A stretch of DNA of 6,185 nucleotides, taken from positions 1 to 6,185 of the forward strand of contig CAIWRE010000358.1 of NCBI GenBank assembly GCA_903914985.1. Direction: 5' to 3'. The translations under genes and the position numbers were made by a program. Below are positions 1 through 6,185 of this stretch, piece after piece (position 1 is the stretch's first letter; each line of letters starts with the position of its first letter). The notes beneath the pieces are model-generated. The model was not told the DNA's origin. It saw only the letters and a list, made by a program, of their open reading frames with translations, and made no database searches. This DNA is from an uncultured beta proteobacterium (GTDB taxonomy: Bacteria > Pseudomonadota > Gammaproteobacteria > Burkholderiales > Burkholderiaceae_C).

Positions 1-660
1 ACGCTGGTGGCCAACCTCAAGGCTCAGACGGCGGCAATTGATGGCGAACGCCGAAGGATACGGACAGCCCTTGATACGCTCAGAGACGAGATACGCGAAC
101 CGCTTGAAGCGTGGGAAAAACGAGAAGAAGCCCGAAGGGCCGGACATCAAACGGCAATCAGGACGATATCTTCCATTGGGCAATTGTTAGGACCAACAGC
201 CGAAGCAATTGAACTGGATCTGGACAAGGCCGAAAAAATCTACAAGGGCCGCGACTGGGAAGAATACTATCCTGATGCCAATGCGGCATTCAATGAGCTT
301 ACCAAGTTGTGCCGGGCGGAACTGGACAAAATGGCATTGCAGGCGGAGCTTCAGGCCGAACGTGCTAAAATGCTCGCAGAGATCGAGGCCGAACGGACCA
401 AGCTCAAAGCCGAACGCGACGAGATCAACCGGGCAAAAGCGGAGATGGCGGCGGCAAACGCTCCAATCCCAACGGAACCAAGCCCGGTCGTAATTGAACC
501 TGAACCGACACCAACGCCGATCAGCAGCAAGCCGAAAACCTACACCGAACTCAGCGAATCAACTTTCGTCCAGATGGCTCATGCGATTAACGAACTGGTC
601 GCAATTATCAACAAAAACATCCATTCATTGCCTACAAGCGACTCGGCCACGCAAGGGTGA
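1..660 (+). CDS. Phage-type coiled-coil protein, 5' end cut by window
   Basis: The frame is open from base 1, so the true start lies upstream and the GTG at 7 is probably internal. About 219 residues are visible. Numbered from the codon at 7, residues 1-50 are charged and helical (ERRRIRT, then EPLEAWEKREEAR). A DWEEY segment follows near 83-87. Residues 105-150 form a heptad-like, Glu/Lys/Ala-rich coiled coil, and 152-176 is a Pro/Thr/Glu-rich linker. The tail is a short helix (AHAINELVAIINKN). The N-terminal half resembles hypothetical proteins encoded beside recombination genes in temperate phages of Proteobacteria, some auto-named TolA-like because of the coiled coil; this is from memory. 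No function is known to me. GC is about 54% by hand count, lower than most of the window. The stop at 658-660 lies inside sequence that reads in another frame as carbonic anhydrase (KGEKITV), so the native C-terminus may be lost. Confidence 0.7.
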   Translation, partial: TLVANLKAQTAAIDGERRRIRTALDTLRDEIREPLEAWEKREEARRAGHQTAIRTISSIGQLLGPTAEAIELDLDKAEKIYKGRDWEEYYPDANAAFNELTKLCRAELDKMALQAELQAERAKMLAEIEAERTKLKAERDEINRAKAEMAAANAPIPTEPSPVVIEPEPTPTPISSKPKTYTELSESTFVQMAHAINELVAIINKNIHSLPTSDSATQG

Positions 661-901
661 AAAAATCACCGTGGACGACGTGAAACTGGACCTGGCGGCT
701 ATGTTGCCAGCGGACAAAACTTACTACTCGTTCGCAGGCTCTTTGACAACGCCTCCCTGCTCCGAAGGTGTGAACTGGATGGTCTTGAAGAACCCCGTCA
801 CCCTGGGTGCTGAACAGATCAAGTCGTTCCGCCGCCTGTTCAATGCCAATGCACGCCCCATTCAGCCTTTGAACGGCCGTGTGATTCAAGAATCCAAGTA
901 A
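653..901 (+). pseudogene. Alpha-carbonic anhydrase, C-terminal remnant
   Basis: Reading in frame 2 from about base 653, roughly 82 residues match the C-terminal third of alpha-class carbonic anhydrases, the zinc enzymes that interconvert CO2 and bicarbonate, in bacteria usually in the periplasm. Diagnostic stretches are YYSFAGSLTTPPCSEGVNW, which holds the active-site SLTTPP loop, then WMVLKNPV, EQIKSFRRLF and the terminal NARPIQPLNGRVIQES. The protein ends at TAA 899-901, where the family normally ends. A complete enzyme has about 220-250 residues plus a signal peptide. The three zinc-binding histidines lie upstream of this part and are missing, replaced by the phage-like gene in another frame. 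Family assignment is near certain; the remnant cannot be an active enzyme. Reading back past 653 in this frame (494-652) gives only out-of-frame translation of the phage-like gene, so the nominal start there is not genuine. The exact break lies somewhere around 630-660. Confidence 0.85.
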
Positions 902-910
902 GTCTGCTTC

Positions 911-1129
911 TTGCGCCTATTTGCTTTACGCGTATGGATTGTGCTTTGCAGCGTGCTGACTGCGGCCTGCGAAGAAAGCCCTGTGGCCCGTTGCGTGCAG
1001 TCGCGCCTGAAGGTCTGGGACTCCAACTCCGAAAAAACGCCTTGGCGTATTGCAGCGGCGACAGGAGAATCCAGGAGCGATTACGAGGTTAAAGCCCGCA
1101 AGTGGTGCACGCAAGAACTGGGAAATTGA
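911..1129 (+). CDS. Small putative lipoprotein, unknown function
   Basis: This 72-residue reading frame begins at TTG 911, nine bases after the carbonic anhydrase stop and in the same frame. The stop at 899-901 limits how far upstream it can start, and there is no ATG in frame. The N-terminus is a short basic and hydrophobic segment (LRLFALRVWIVLCSVLTAAC) resembling a type II signal peptide, with Cys20 as the possible lipidation site. The lipobox LTAAC is imperfect, with Thr at -3. The mature part would be about 53 residues, with further cysteines at about 28 and 67 that might form a disulfide, and Trp-rich patches (KVWDSN, KTPW, RKWC). A strong terminator follows eight bases after the stop. 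I recognise no family. The ribosome binding site is weak, so the start is uncertain. The signal-like N-terminus, codon use and well-placed terminator argue that it is real. Confidence 0.55.
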   Translation: MRLFALRVWIVLCSVLTAACEESPVARCVQSRLKVWDSNSEKTPWRIAAATGESRSDYEVKARKWCTQELGN

Positions 1130-1136
1130 TAGCAAC

Positions 1137-1167
1137 AAAAAACGCCCCCACCAGGGGCGTTTTTTTT
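1137..1167. terminator. Rho-independent terminator, probably bidirectional
   Basis: ACGCCCC (1142-1148) and GGGGCGT (1154-1160) form a perfect 7-bp stem around the loop CACCA. It is extended by A-U pairs, flanked by a run of A on the left (1137-1142) and eight T on the right (1160-1167). Read on the plus strand it ends the small lipoprotein gene at 1129. Read on the minus strand, the A-run becomes a U-tract just after the tRNA-Ser 3' end at 1176, so it can also end the fkpB-ispH-serS-tRNA transcript. Confidence 0.92.
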
Positions 1168-1175
1168 ATGCTTTC

Positions 1176-1263
1176 TGGCGGAGAGAGTGGGATTCGAACC
1201 CACGGTACCTTGCGGTACGCCTGATTTCGAGTCAGGTACATTCGGCCACTCTGCCATCTCTCC
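1176..1263 (-). tRNA. tRNA-Ser (anticodon CGA)
   Basis: The reverse complement folds into a complete class II tRNA. The acceptor stem GGAGAGA (1263-1257) pairs with TCTCTCC (1186-1180). The discriminator base is G at 1179, and CCA is encoded at 1178-1176. The anticodon stem CCTGA/TCAGG encloses the loop CTCGAAA, giving anticodon CGA (1229-1227), which reads the serine codon UCG. The long variable arm characteristic of serine tRNAs is present as GTACC-GCAA-GGTAC, and the T arm is GTGGG-TTCGAAT-CCCAC. It lies 34 bases downstream of serS on the same strand, so it is probably cut from the serS transcript by RNase P and 3' processing enzymes. Its 3' end is intact, and I see no duplicate of it elsewhere in the window. 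Confidence 0.97.
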
Positions 1264-1267
1264 GTGA

Positions 1268-1285
1268 TTCGCCGTGGAAGGCGAA
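1268..1285 (-). other. Small hairpin between serS and tRNA-Ser
   Basis: TTCGCC (1268-1273) and GGCGAA (1280-1285) are perfect inverted repeats around a 6-base loop, in the 34-base spacer between the serS stop and the first base of the tRNA. There is no T-run after it on the minus strand, so it does not look like a terminator. It could help present the tRNA 5' end for processing, or be chance. Confidence 0.4.
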
Positions 1286-1297
1286 GCCGCGATTCTA

Positions 1298-2620
<1,323 letters not shown>

Positions 2621-2665
2621 GGTCTACTTTGTGGGGATGTGAGCGGGAGCGCATTGCCCCCAATT

Positions 2666-3640
2666 TTAAGAGGCGTCCGGCTTGAGGCCCTTGGGCAGCG
2701 GAAACTTCATGGTTTCCACCACTCCGTCCATTTTGCGAACGGACACGGCACCGAGTTCGCGCAGGCGGGCAATCACGGCCTGTACCAGCACGTCGGGCGC
2801 AGAAGCGCCTGCTGTGAGCCCTACGCGGGAGCGGCCCTCCAGCCACTGCGGCTGCAGTTCGTCCGCGTTGTCCACCATGTAACTGGCAGTTCCCAGTTTT
2901 TGAGCTACTTCACGCAGTCGGTTGCTGTTGGAACTGGTGGGGCTGCCGACCACGATCACCACATCGACCTGCGGGCTCATGACCTTGATGGCGTCTTGCC
3001 GGTTTTGCGTGGCGTAGCAAATGTCTTGCTGCTTGGGCTCGCGCACGCTGGGAAAGCGCGCTTTGACCGCGGCGGCAATTTCGCTGGCATCGTCCATGCT
3101 CAGCGTGGTTTGGGTCACCAGGGCCAGTTTGTCGGTTTGGCGGGGCTGCACACGGGCCACATCAGCCACGTCTTCCACCAGGTGGATGCCGCTGTCTAGC
3201 TGGCCCATGGTGCCTTCCACTTCGGGGTGGCCTTTGTGGCCGATCATGATGAACTCAAAACCCTCTTTGTGCAGCTTGGCCACTTCCACGTGCACCTTGG
3301 TCACCAACGGACAGGTGGCGTCAAACACCTGAAAGCCACGTTCATCCGCCTCGGTCTGCACCGCTTTGCTCACTCCGTGGGCCGAAAAAATCAGGGTGGA
3401 GCCGGGAGGCACGTCGCTGAGTTCTTCAATAAAGATCGCGCCTTTTTCCTTCAGGTCGTTCACCACGAAAGTGTTGTGCACAATTTCATGGCGCACATAA
3501 ATAGGCGCGCCAAACTTGGTCAGCGCACGCTCCACAATTTCAATGGCCCGGTCCACCCCGGCGCAAAAGCCGCGCGGCTCAGCCAACAGGATTTCGCTGC
3601 CACTGGCAAGCGCTGGTGCGTGGCTAGGTAGCTCAGTCAT
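2666..3640 (-). CDS. ispH: 4-hydroxy-3-methylbut-2-enyl diphosphate reductase
   Basis: IspH (LytB) is the last enzyme of the MEP pathway. It reduces HMBPP to isopentenyl and dimethylallyl diphosphate using a [4Fe-4S] cluster fed by ferredoxin or flavodoxin. At 324 residues it is of normal length. The three cluster cysteines are Cys26 (EPRGFCAGVDRA), Cys110 (DATCPLVTKVH) and Cys208 (DICYATQNRQ). Substrate-binding residues are visible as His55 (RHEIVHN), His88 (FSAHGV), His138 and the catalytic Glu140 (GHKGHPE), the QTTLS motif at 177-181, Ser236 and Asn238 (SSNSNR) and Ser280 (TAGASAPD). ATG 3640-3638 overlaps the fkpB stop as ATGA, so the two genes are translationally coupled. The fkpB-ispH pair is a widespread proteobacterial arrangement. 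Residues 1-15 are a short non-conserved extension. The enzyme appears complete and functional. Confidence 0.98.
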   Translation of the reverse strand: MTELPSHAPALASGSEILLAEPRGFCAGVDRAIEIVERALTKFGAPIYVRHEIVHNTFVVNDLKEKGAIFIEELSDVPPGSTLIFSAHGVSKAVQTEADERGFQVFDATCPLVTKVHVEVAKLHKEGFEFIMIGHKGHPEVEGTMGQLDSGIHLVEDVADVARVQPRQTDKLALVTQTTLSMDDASEIAAAVKARFPSVREPKQQDICYATQNRQDAIKVMSPQVDVVIVVGSPTSSNSNRLREVAQKLGTASYMVDNADELQPQWLEGRSRVGLTAGASAPDVLVQAVIARLRELGAVSVRKMDGVVETMKFPLPKGLKPDAS

Positions 3641-4101
3641 AGGACACCAATCACTTTCACTTCGAAGCTGACCGGATGCCCGGCCAGGGGATGGTTGAAA
3701 TCAAACAGTACTGCCCCGCCGTCCTCACCGGACTTGACCTCTTGAACGGCACCCGCGTAGCTGCCCTGGCCATCGGGCGTAGGAAACTGCACCACGTCGC
3801 CCACGGTGTAGCTTTGCGCAGGCGCGCCGAGTTGGCGCAGCAGTTTGTCCGCCACCCATTGCACCATCTCGGGGTTACGCGGCCCGAATGCTGCGCCGGC
3901 GGGCAGCGAAAACGTTTGATGCGCGCCCTCTTCCAAATCCAGCAGGCAGCGCTCCACCTCGGGCGAAAGTTCGCCGGTGCCCAAACTGAGCGTGGCGGGC
4001 TTGTCGTTGAAGGTATTGATGATGTCGCCCGCAGGGCCCGACAAGCGGTAGTGCAGCGTCAAAAAAGACGTGGCGGTAATACGGGGAAGGCTGGTGGTCA
4101 T
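3637..4101 (-). CDS. fkpB: FKBP-type peptidyl-prolyl isomerase (SlpA/FkpB family)
   Basis: This is a cytoplasmic cis-trans prolyl isomerase and chaperone of the SlyD/SlpA type. With start ATG 4101-4099 it has 154 residues, near the roughly 149 of E. coli FkpB. The N-terminal FKBP strand (FLTLHYRLSG, 13-22) and LSLGTGELSPEVERCLLDLEEGA (38-60) precede the AFG signature (71-73). The inserted flap domain occupies about 76-128. The FKBP fold then resumes with FDFNHPLAGHPVSFEV (133-148), the strongest family signature. No SlyD-like histidine-rich metal tail is present. The frame stays open upstream to 4479, but that part is antisense to radC and not FKBP-like. ATG 4149 would add 16 non-conserved residues and lies upstream of a good -10 candidate, so 4101 is preferred. 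The stop overlaps the ispH start. Confidence 0.93.
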   Translation of the reverse strand: MTTSLPRITATSFLTLHYRLSGPAGDIINTFNDKPATLSLGTGELSPEVERCLLDLEEGAHQTFSLPAGAAFGPRNPEMVQWVADKLLRQLGAPAQSYTVGDVVQFPTPDGQGSYAGAVQEVKSGEDGGAVLFDFNHPLAGHPVSFEVKVIGVL

Positions 4102-4125
4102 GCAAGTCTCGATAAACTGGCTCGC

Positions 4126-4131
4126 ATTGTA
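4126..4131 (-). promoter_or_regulatory. Candidate -10 box for fkpB-ispH
   Basis: On the minus strand TACAAT matches the sigma-70 consensus TATAAT at five of six positions. Transcription would start near 4119, giving a leader of about 18 bases before the fkpB ATG at 4101. I see no convincing -35 hexamer at 16-18 bp; TTGAGG lies about 21 bp upstream, inside the radC start region. If real, the promoter overlaps the divergent radC translation start. Confidence 0.35.
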
Positions 4132-4147
4132 GAAACTTCCATCCTCC

Positions 4148-4852
4148 ATGCCCCTCAAAGACCTGCCGCCCGACGCCCGCCCGCGCGAGAAGCTGCTCGC
4201 GCGCGGCCCCGGTGCCCTGAGCGACGCGGAGTTGCTCGCGCTGTTGCTGCGCACAGGCATCCAGGGCAAAGGCGTGCTGCAATTGGCGGACGAATTGTTG
4301 CAGCTGCCCGGCAAGGGCGGTCTGGCGGCACCGGGCTTTGGCGGTATTGCCGGGCTGCTCAACGCAACTGCTGAAGACCTTAAGTCCGTCAAAGGCCTGG
4401 GGCCGGCAAAACGGGCCGAGCTGGTGGCGGTGCTGGAACTTGCCCGCCGCGCCATGGCCCAGCGCCTGCAAGAGCGCACGGTGTTTGCCTCGCCCCAAGC
4501 GGTAAAGCAATACCTTCAGCTCCACTTATCCGCTCTGTCGCATGAAGTGTTTGCCGTGCTGTTTTTGGACGCCCAAAACCGGCTGCTGACCATGGAAGAG
4601 CTGTTTCGCGGCTCGCTCACGCAAACCAGCGTCTACCCGCGCGAAGTGGTCAAGCGTGCACTGCACCACCATGCCAGTGCGGTGGTGCTGGCCCACAACC
4701 ACCCCAGTGGCACGGTGCAGCCCTCGCGCGCCGACGAATTGCTCACCCAGACTTTGAAGGCGGCATTGGCACTGGTGGACGTGCGGGTGCTGGACCACAT
4801 CATCGTGGCGCAGGGCGATGCCCTGTCCATGGCAGAGCGGGGCTTGGTGTAA
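4148..4852 (+). CDS. radC: RadC-family JAMM/MPN+ domain protein
   Basis: The 234-residue product is a full-length RadC-family protein. Residues 1-40 carry the family N-terminus (LPPDARPREKLLARG, then LSDAELLALLLRTG). A helix-hairpin-helix DNA-contact motif is at about 79-92 (KSVKGLGPAKRAEL). The C-terminal JAMM metalloprotease-like domain has a conserved Glu at 150 or 151 (MEELFRGSL), TQTSVYPREVVKRAL, and the metal motif HNHPSG at 183-188 with Ser193 and Asp196. All expected zinc ligands are present. Despite the name, a role in DNA repair was not upheld in E. coli, and the biochemical function remains unsettled. RadC domains occur both on chromosomes and on mobile elements; here the housekeeping setting suggests the chromosomal form. 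ATG 4148 is the first possible start, because TAG 4130-4132 is in frame, but no clear ribosome binding site precedes it. It diverges from fkpB and is coupled to the next gene. Confidence 0.95.
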   Translation: MPLKDLPPDARPREKLLARGPGALSDAELLALLLRTGIQGKGVLQLADELLQLPGKGGLAAPGFGGIAGLLNATAEDLKSVKGLGPAKRAELVAVLELARRAMAQRLQERTVFASPQAVKQYLQLHLSALSHEVFAVLFLDAQNRLLTMEELFRGSLTQTSVYPREVVKRALHHHASAVVLAHNHPSGTVQPSRADELLTQTLKAALALVDVRVLDHIIVAQGDALSMAERGLV

Positions 4853-5517
4853 TGGCCGGGCTCGCAGACCTGAAACGGCTCAAAAAAGAAATTGACGCCG
4901 CTGCCGCCTTGGCACAGGCCAAGCTGGAGGCCGAACGCGCCGCGGCCGCACTGGTCGCCAAACGCCAGGCTGCAACGCGCAACCTGTTTCAAGCGGCAGT
5001 GGGCAAAGTTCAACTGCTGGCACCCACGGGATTGGCGGACATCAAACCTGCGCCGCCCGCCCCCACTCCGTTGCAATACGAACGCGACGCCGCTGCCGCC
5101 CTGCAAGAGTCACTCAGCGACGAGGTCGATGTCACCACCCTGCTCGACACCGACGAGCACTTAAGCTTTCGCCGCCCCGGCGTTGGCATGGACGTGGTGC
5201 ACAAGCTGCGCAAGGGCAAGTGGAGCATTCAGCGGCAGATTGACCTGCATGGTCTGCGCAGCGACGAGGCGCGGGATGCACTGGGCAGCTTTGTGCGCGA
5301 GGCCCACAAGCACGGCATTCGCTGTGTGCGCGTGGTGCATGGCAAGGGCTTGGGGTCGCCCGGCAAAGCGCCGGTGCTCAAAGACAAGGTGCATCGCTGG
5401 CTGGTGCAAAAAGCCGAGGTGGTGGCCTTTGTGCAAGCCCAGCCCGCCCAAGGTGGCGCGGGCGCGCTGCTGGTGTTGCTGCAACCGGTGCGTCGAGCGC
5501 TGCCCGTCGCGCCCTGA
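4852..5517 (+). CDS. Smr-domain (MutS2 C-terminal-like) endonuclease family protein
   Basis: The start ATG shares its A with the radC stop (TAATG), so translation is coupled. The product has 221 residues. Residues 1-45 are an Ala/Lys/Glu-rich helix, probably a coiled coil. About 46-110 is low-complexity, with a Pro/Ala stretch near 66-73 and the FRRPGVGMDVVHKLRKG segment (106-122) that commonly precedes the Smr domain in stand-alone proteobacterial proteins. The Smr domain fills about 128-212. It shows IDLHGLRSDEAR at 130-141 (His133), CVRVVHGKGLGSPG at 158-171 (the HGKG signature, His163) and a terminal GGAGALLVLL strand. Smr domains can nick or cleave nucleic acid, and E. coli SmrA/SmrB-type proteins of similar layout act on DNA or on mRNA at collided ribosomes. 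Which substrate applies here cannot be read from sequence. The gene resembles the YdaL/YfcN group; I give no symbol. Confidence 0.92.
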   Translation: MAGLADLKRLKKEIDAAAALAQAKLEAERAAAALVAKRQAATRNLFQAAVGKVQLLAPTGLADIKPAPPAPTPLQYERDAAAALQESLSDEVDVTTLLDTDEHLSFRRPGVGMDVVHKLRKGKWSIQRQIDLHGLRSDEARDALGSFVREAHKHGIRCVRVVHGKGLGSPGKAPVLKDKVHRWLVQKAEVVAFVQAQPAQGGAGALLVLLQPVRRALPVAP

Positions 5518-5536
5518 CGCTCAATACCCGTTTGGC

Positions 5537-6185
5537 TTATTTGCCAGCGTTCGGAAAGAACAACTGCTGGCCGTCAATTTTGTAAGCCGCGATGACTGCT
5601 TGGCCCGACGGGCTGGTCACCCAGTCCACAAACTTTTGCGCATCCGCCGCCTTGGTGTGGGGATGGCGCGCCGGGTTGACGACCATCACGCCGTATTGGT
5701 TGAACAAGCGGCTGTCACCTTCCACCAGCACCTTGAGGTCACCCCGGTTTTTGAAGCTCAGCCAGGTACCTCGGTCGGTCAGCACATAAGCACCGGTGGC
5801 CGCTGCCATATTGAGCGCCGGGCCCATGCCGCAGCCGCATTCTTTGTAGCCGCTGCCGCGTGCTTCAGGGGCAGGTGTGAGCTTCCAAAAGCGCAGCTCG
5901 GCGGCGTGGGTGCCACTTTTGTCGCCGCGCGAGACAAAGGCTGCGTTGCTCGCAGCCACTTTGGCCAGGGCCGCAGCGATGTCTTTGCCCTGCAGCTTGG
6001 CCGGGTCCGCGCCGGGGCCGACCAGCACAAAGTCGTTGTACATCACCGCAAAGCGTTTGATGGCAAAGCCTTCTGCCACGATTTTTTCTTCGGCCACTTG
6101 GTCATGTACAAACAGCACATCGGCGTCGCCGCGGCGGCCCATGTCAATGGCCTGGCCGGTGCCCAGCGCCACAACTTTCACCTCC
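5537..6185 (-). CDS. tupA: TupA-like tungstate ABC transporter binding protein, N-terminus cut by window
   Basis: This is the periplasmic substrate-binding component of a tungstate uptake ABC transporter (TupABC), a cluster distinct from ModA. The frame is open to the window end, so the signal peptide and about the first 50-60 residues are missing. The GTG at 6181 is internal, and the GGAG before it encodes Glu rather than being a ribosome site. About 215 residues are visible. Features are VVALGTGQAIDMGRRGDADV, VHDQ, FVLVGP, the oxyanion-site segment SRGDKSGTH (84-92), GMGPALNMAAATGAYVLTDRGTW (118-140) and LVEGDSRLFNQYGV, ending in QQLFFPNAGK. The segment before GMGPALN holds two cysteines (KECGC, 113-117) where relatives I recall have no Cys. 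It converges on the Smr gene with 19 bases between stops and no visible terminator. TupB/TupC should be nearby but are outside this window. Confidence 0.85.
   Translation of the reverse strand, partial: EVKVVALGTGQAIDMGRRGDADVLFVHDQVAEEKIVAEGFAIKRFAVMYNDFVLVGPGADPAKLQGKDIAAALAKVAASNAAFVSRGDKSGTHAAELRFWKLTPAPEARGSGYKECGCGMGPALNMAAATGAYVLTDRGTWLSFKNRGDLKVLVEGDSRLFNQYGVMVVNPARHPHTKAADAQKFVDWVTSPSGQAVIAAYKIDGQQLFFPNAGK

Noticed and set aside
494..652. ATG at 494 as the start of the carbonic anhydrase
   Set aside because: The translation from 494 to about 652 is out-of-frame phage-gene sequence with no CA similarity. Only the part from about 653 matches the family.
1176..1263. tRNA-Ser as the attachment site of the phage-like element
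   Set aside because: The tRNA is intact, its 3' end faces the carbonic anhydrase and lipoprotein genes, no partial copy of it is seen near the 640-660 junction, and about 500 bases of apparently host DNA separate the two.
2621..2665. Possible terminator or serS promoter between ispH and serS
   Set aside because: The 45 bases contain no stem followed by a U-tract on the minus strand and no convincing -35/-10 pair, so the genes are treated as one transcript.
3676..4374. 232-codon plus-strand frame overlapping fkpB and radC
   Set aside because: It is antisense to fkpB and out of frame with radC, is arginine/alanine-rich, and has no recognisable motif.
4102..4479. Upstream extension of the fkpB frame to 4479
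   Set aside because: The extra residues are Ser/Arg/Pro-rich shadow translation of radC and do not resemble an FKBP N-terminus. The family begins near ATG 4101.

Overview
The window looks like chromosomal DNA from a betaproteobacterium, most likely order Burkholderiales and possibly a Comamonadaceae/Rhodoferax-like genus. This rests on the gene order (fkpB-ispH-serS-tRNA-Ser facing radC-smr), the GC-rich codon use and the protein style. It is recognition by eye, not a database result. Most of the window is ordinary housekeeping DNA. The one accessory-looking part is the left edge.

Left edge (1-901, + strand). A coding region open at the window edge resembles a phage-encoded coiled-coil protein of unknown function. 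It runs directly into the last ~82 codons of a periplasmic-type alpha-carbonic anhydrase, whose first two thirds, including the three zinc-binding histidines, are absent. This is a junction: a prophage or other element inserted in the carbonic anhydrase gene, a deletion scar, or an assembly chimera. A short probable lipoprotein gene (911-1129) follows, closed by a strong terminator (1137-1167) that can work on both strands.

Middle (1176-4101, - strand). Read on the minus strand, the order is fkpB, ispH, serS, tRNA-Ser(CGA), then the shared terminator. fkpB and ispH overlap by an ATGA. ispH and serS are 45 bases apart, and the tRNA starts 34 bases after serS. The serine tRNA and the enzyme that charges it are thus probably transcribed together. 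The products cover peptidyl-prolyl isomerisation (FkpB), the last step of the MEP isoprenoid pathway (IspH) and serine tRNA charging (SerS).

Right part (4148-6185). radC starts 46 bases from fkpB in the opposite direction and is coupled through TAATG to an Smr-domain gene. Nineteen bases beyond that gene, a convergent minus-strand gene encodes a TupA-like tungstate-binding protein. It is cut by the window end and so lacks its signal peptide.

I found no CRISPR array, transposase, integrase or complete novel system. The junction near 640-660 is the most worthwhile thing to check.
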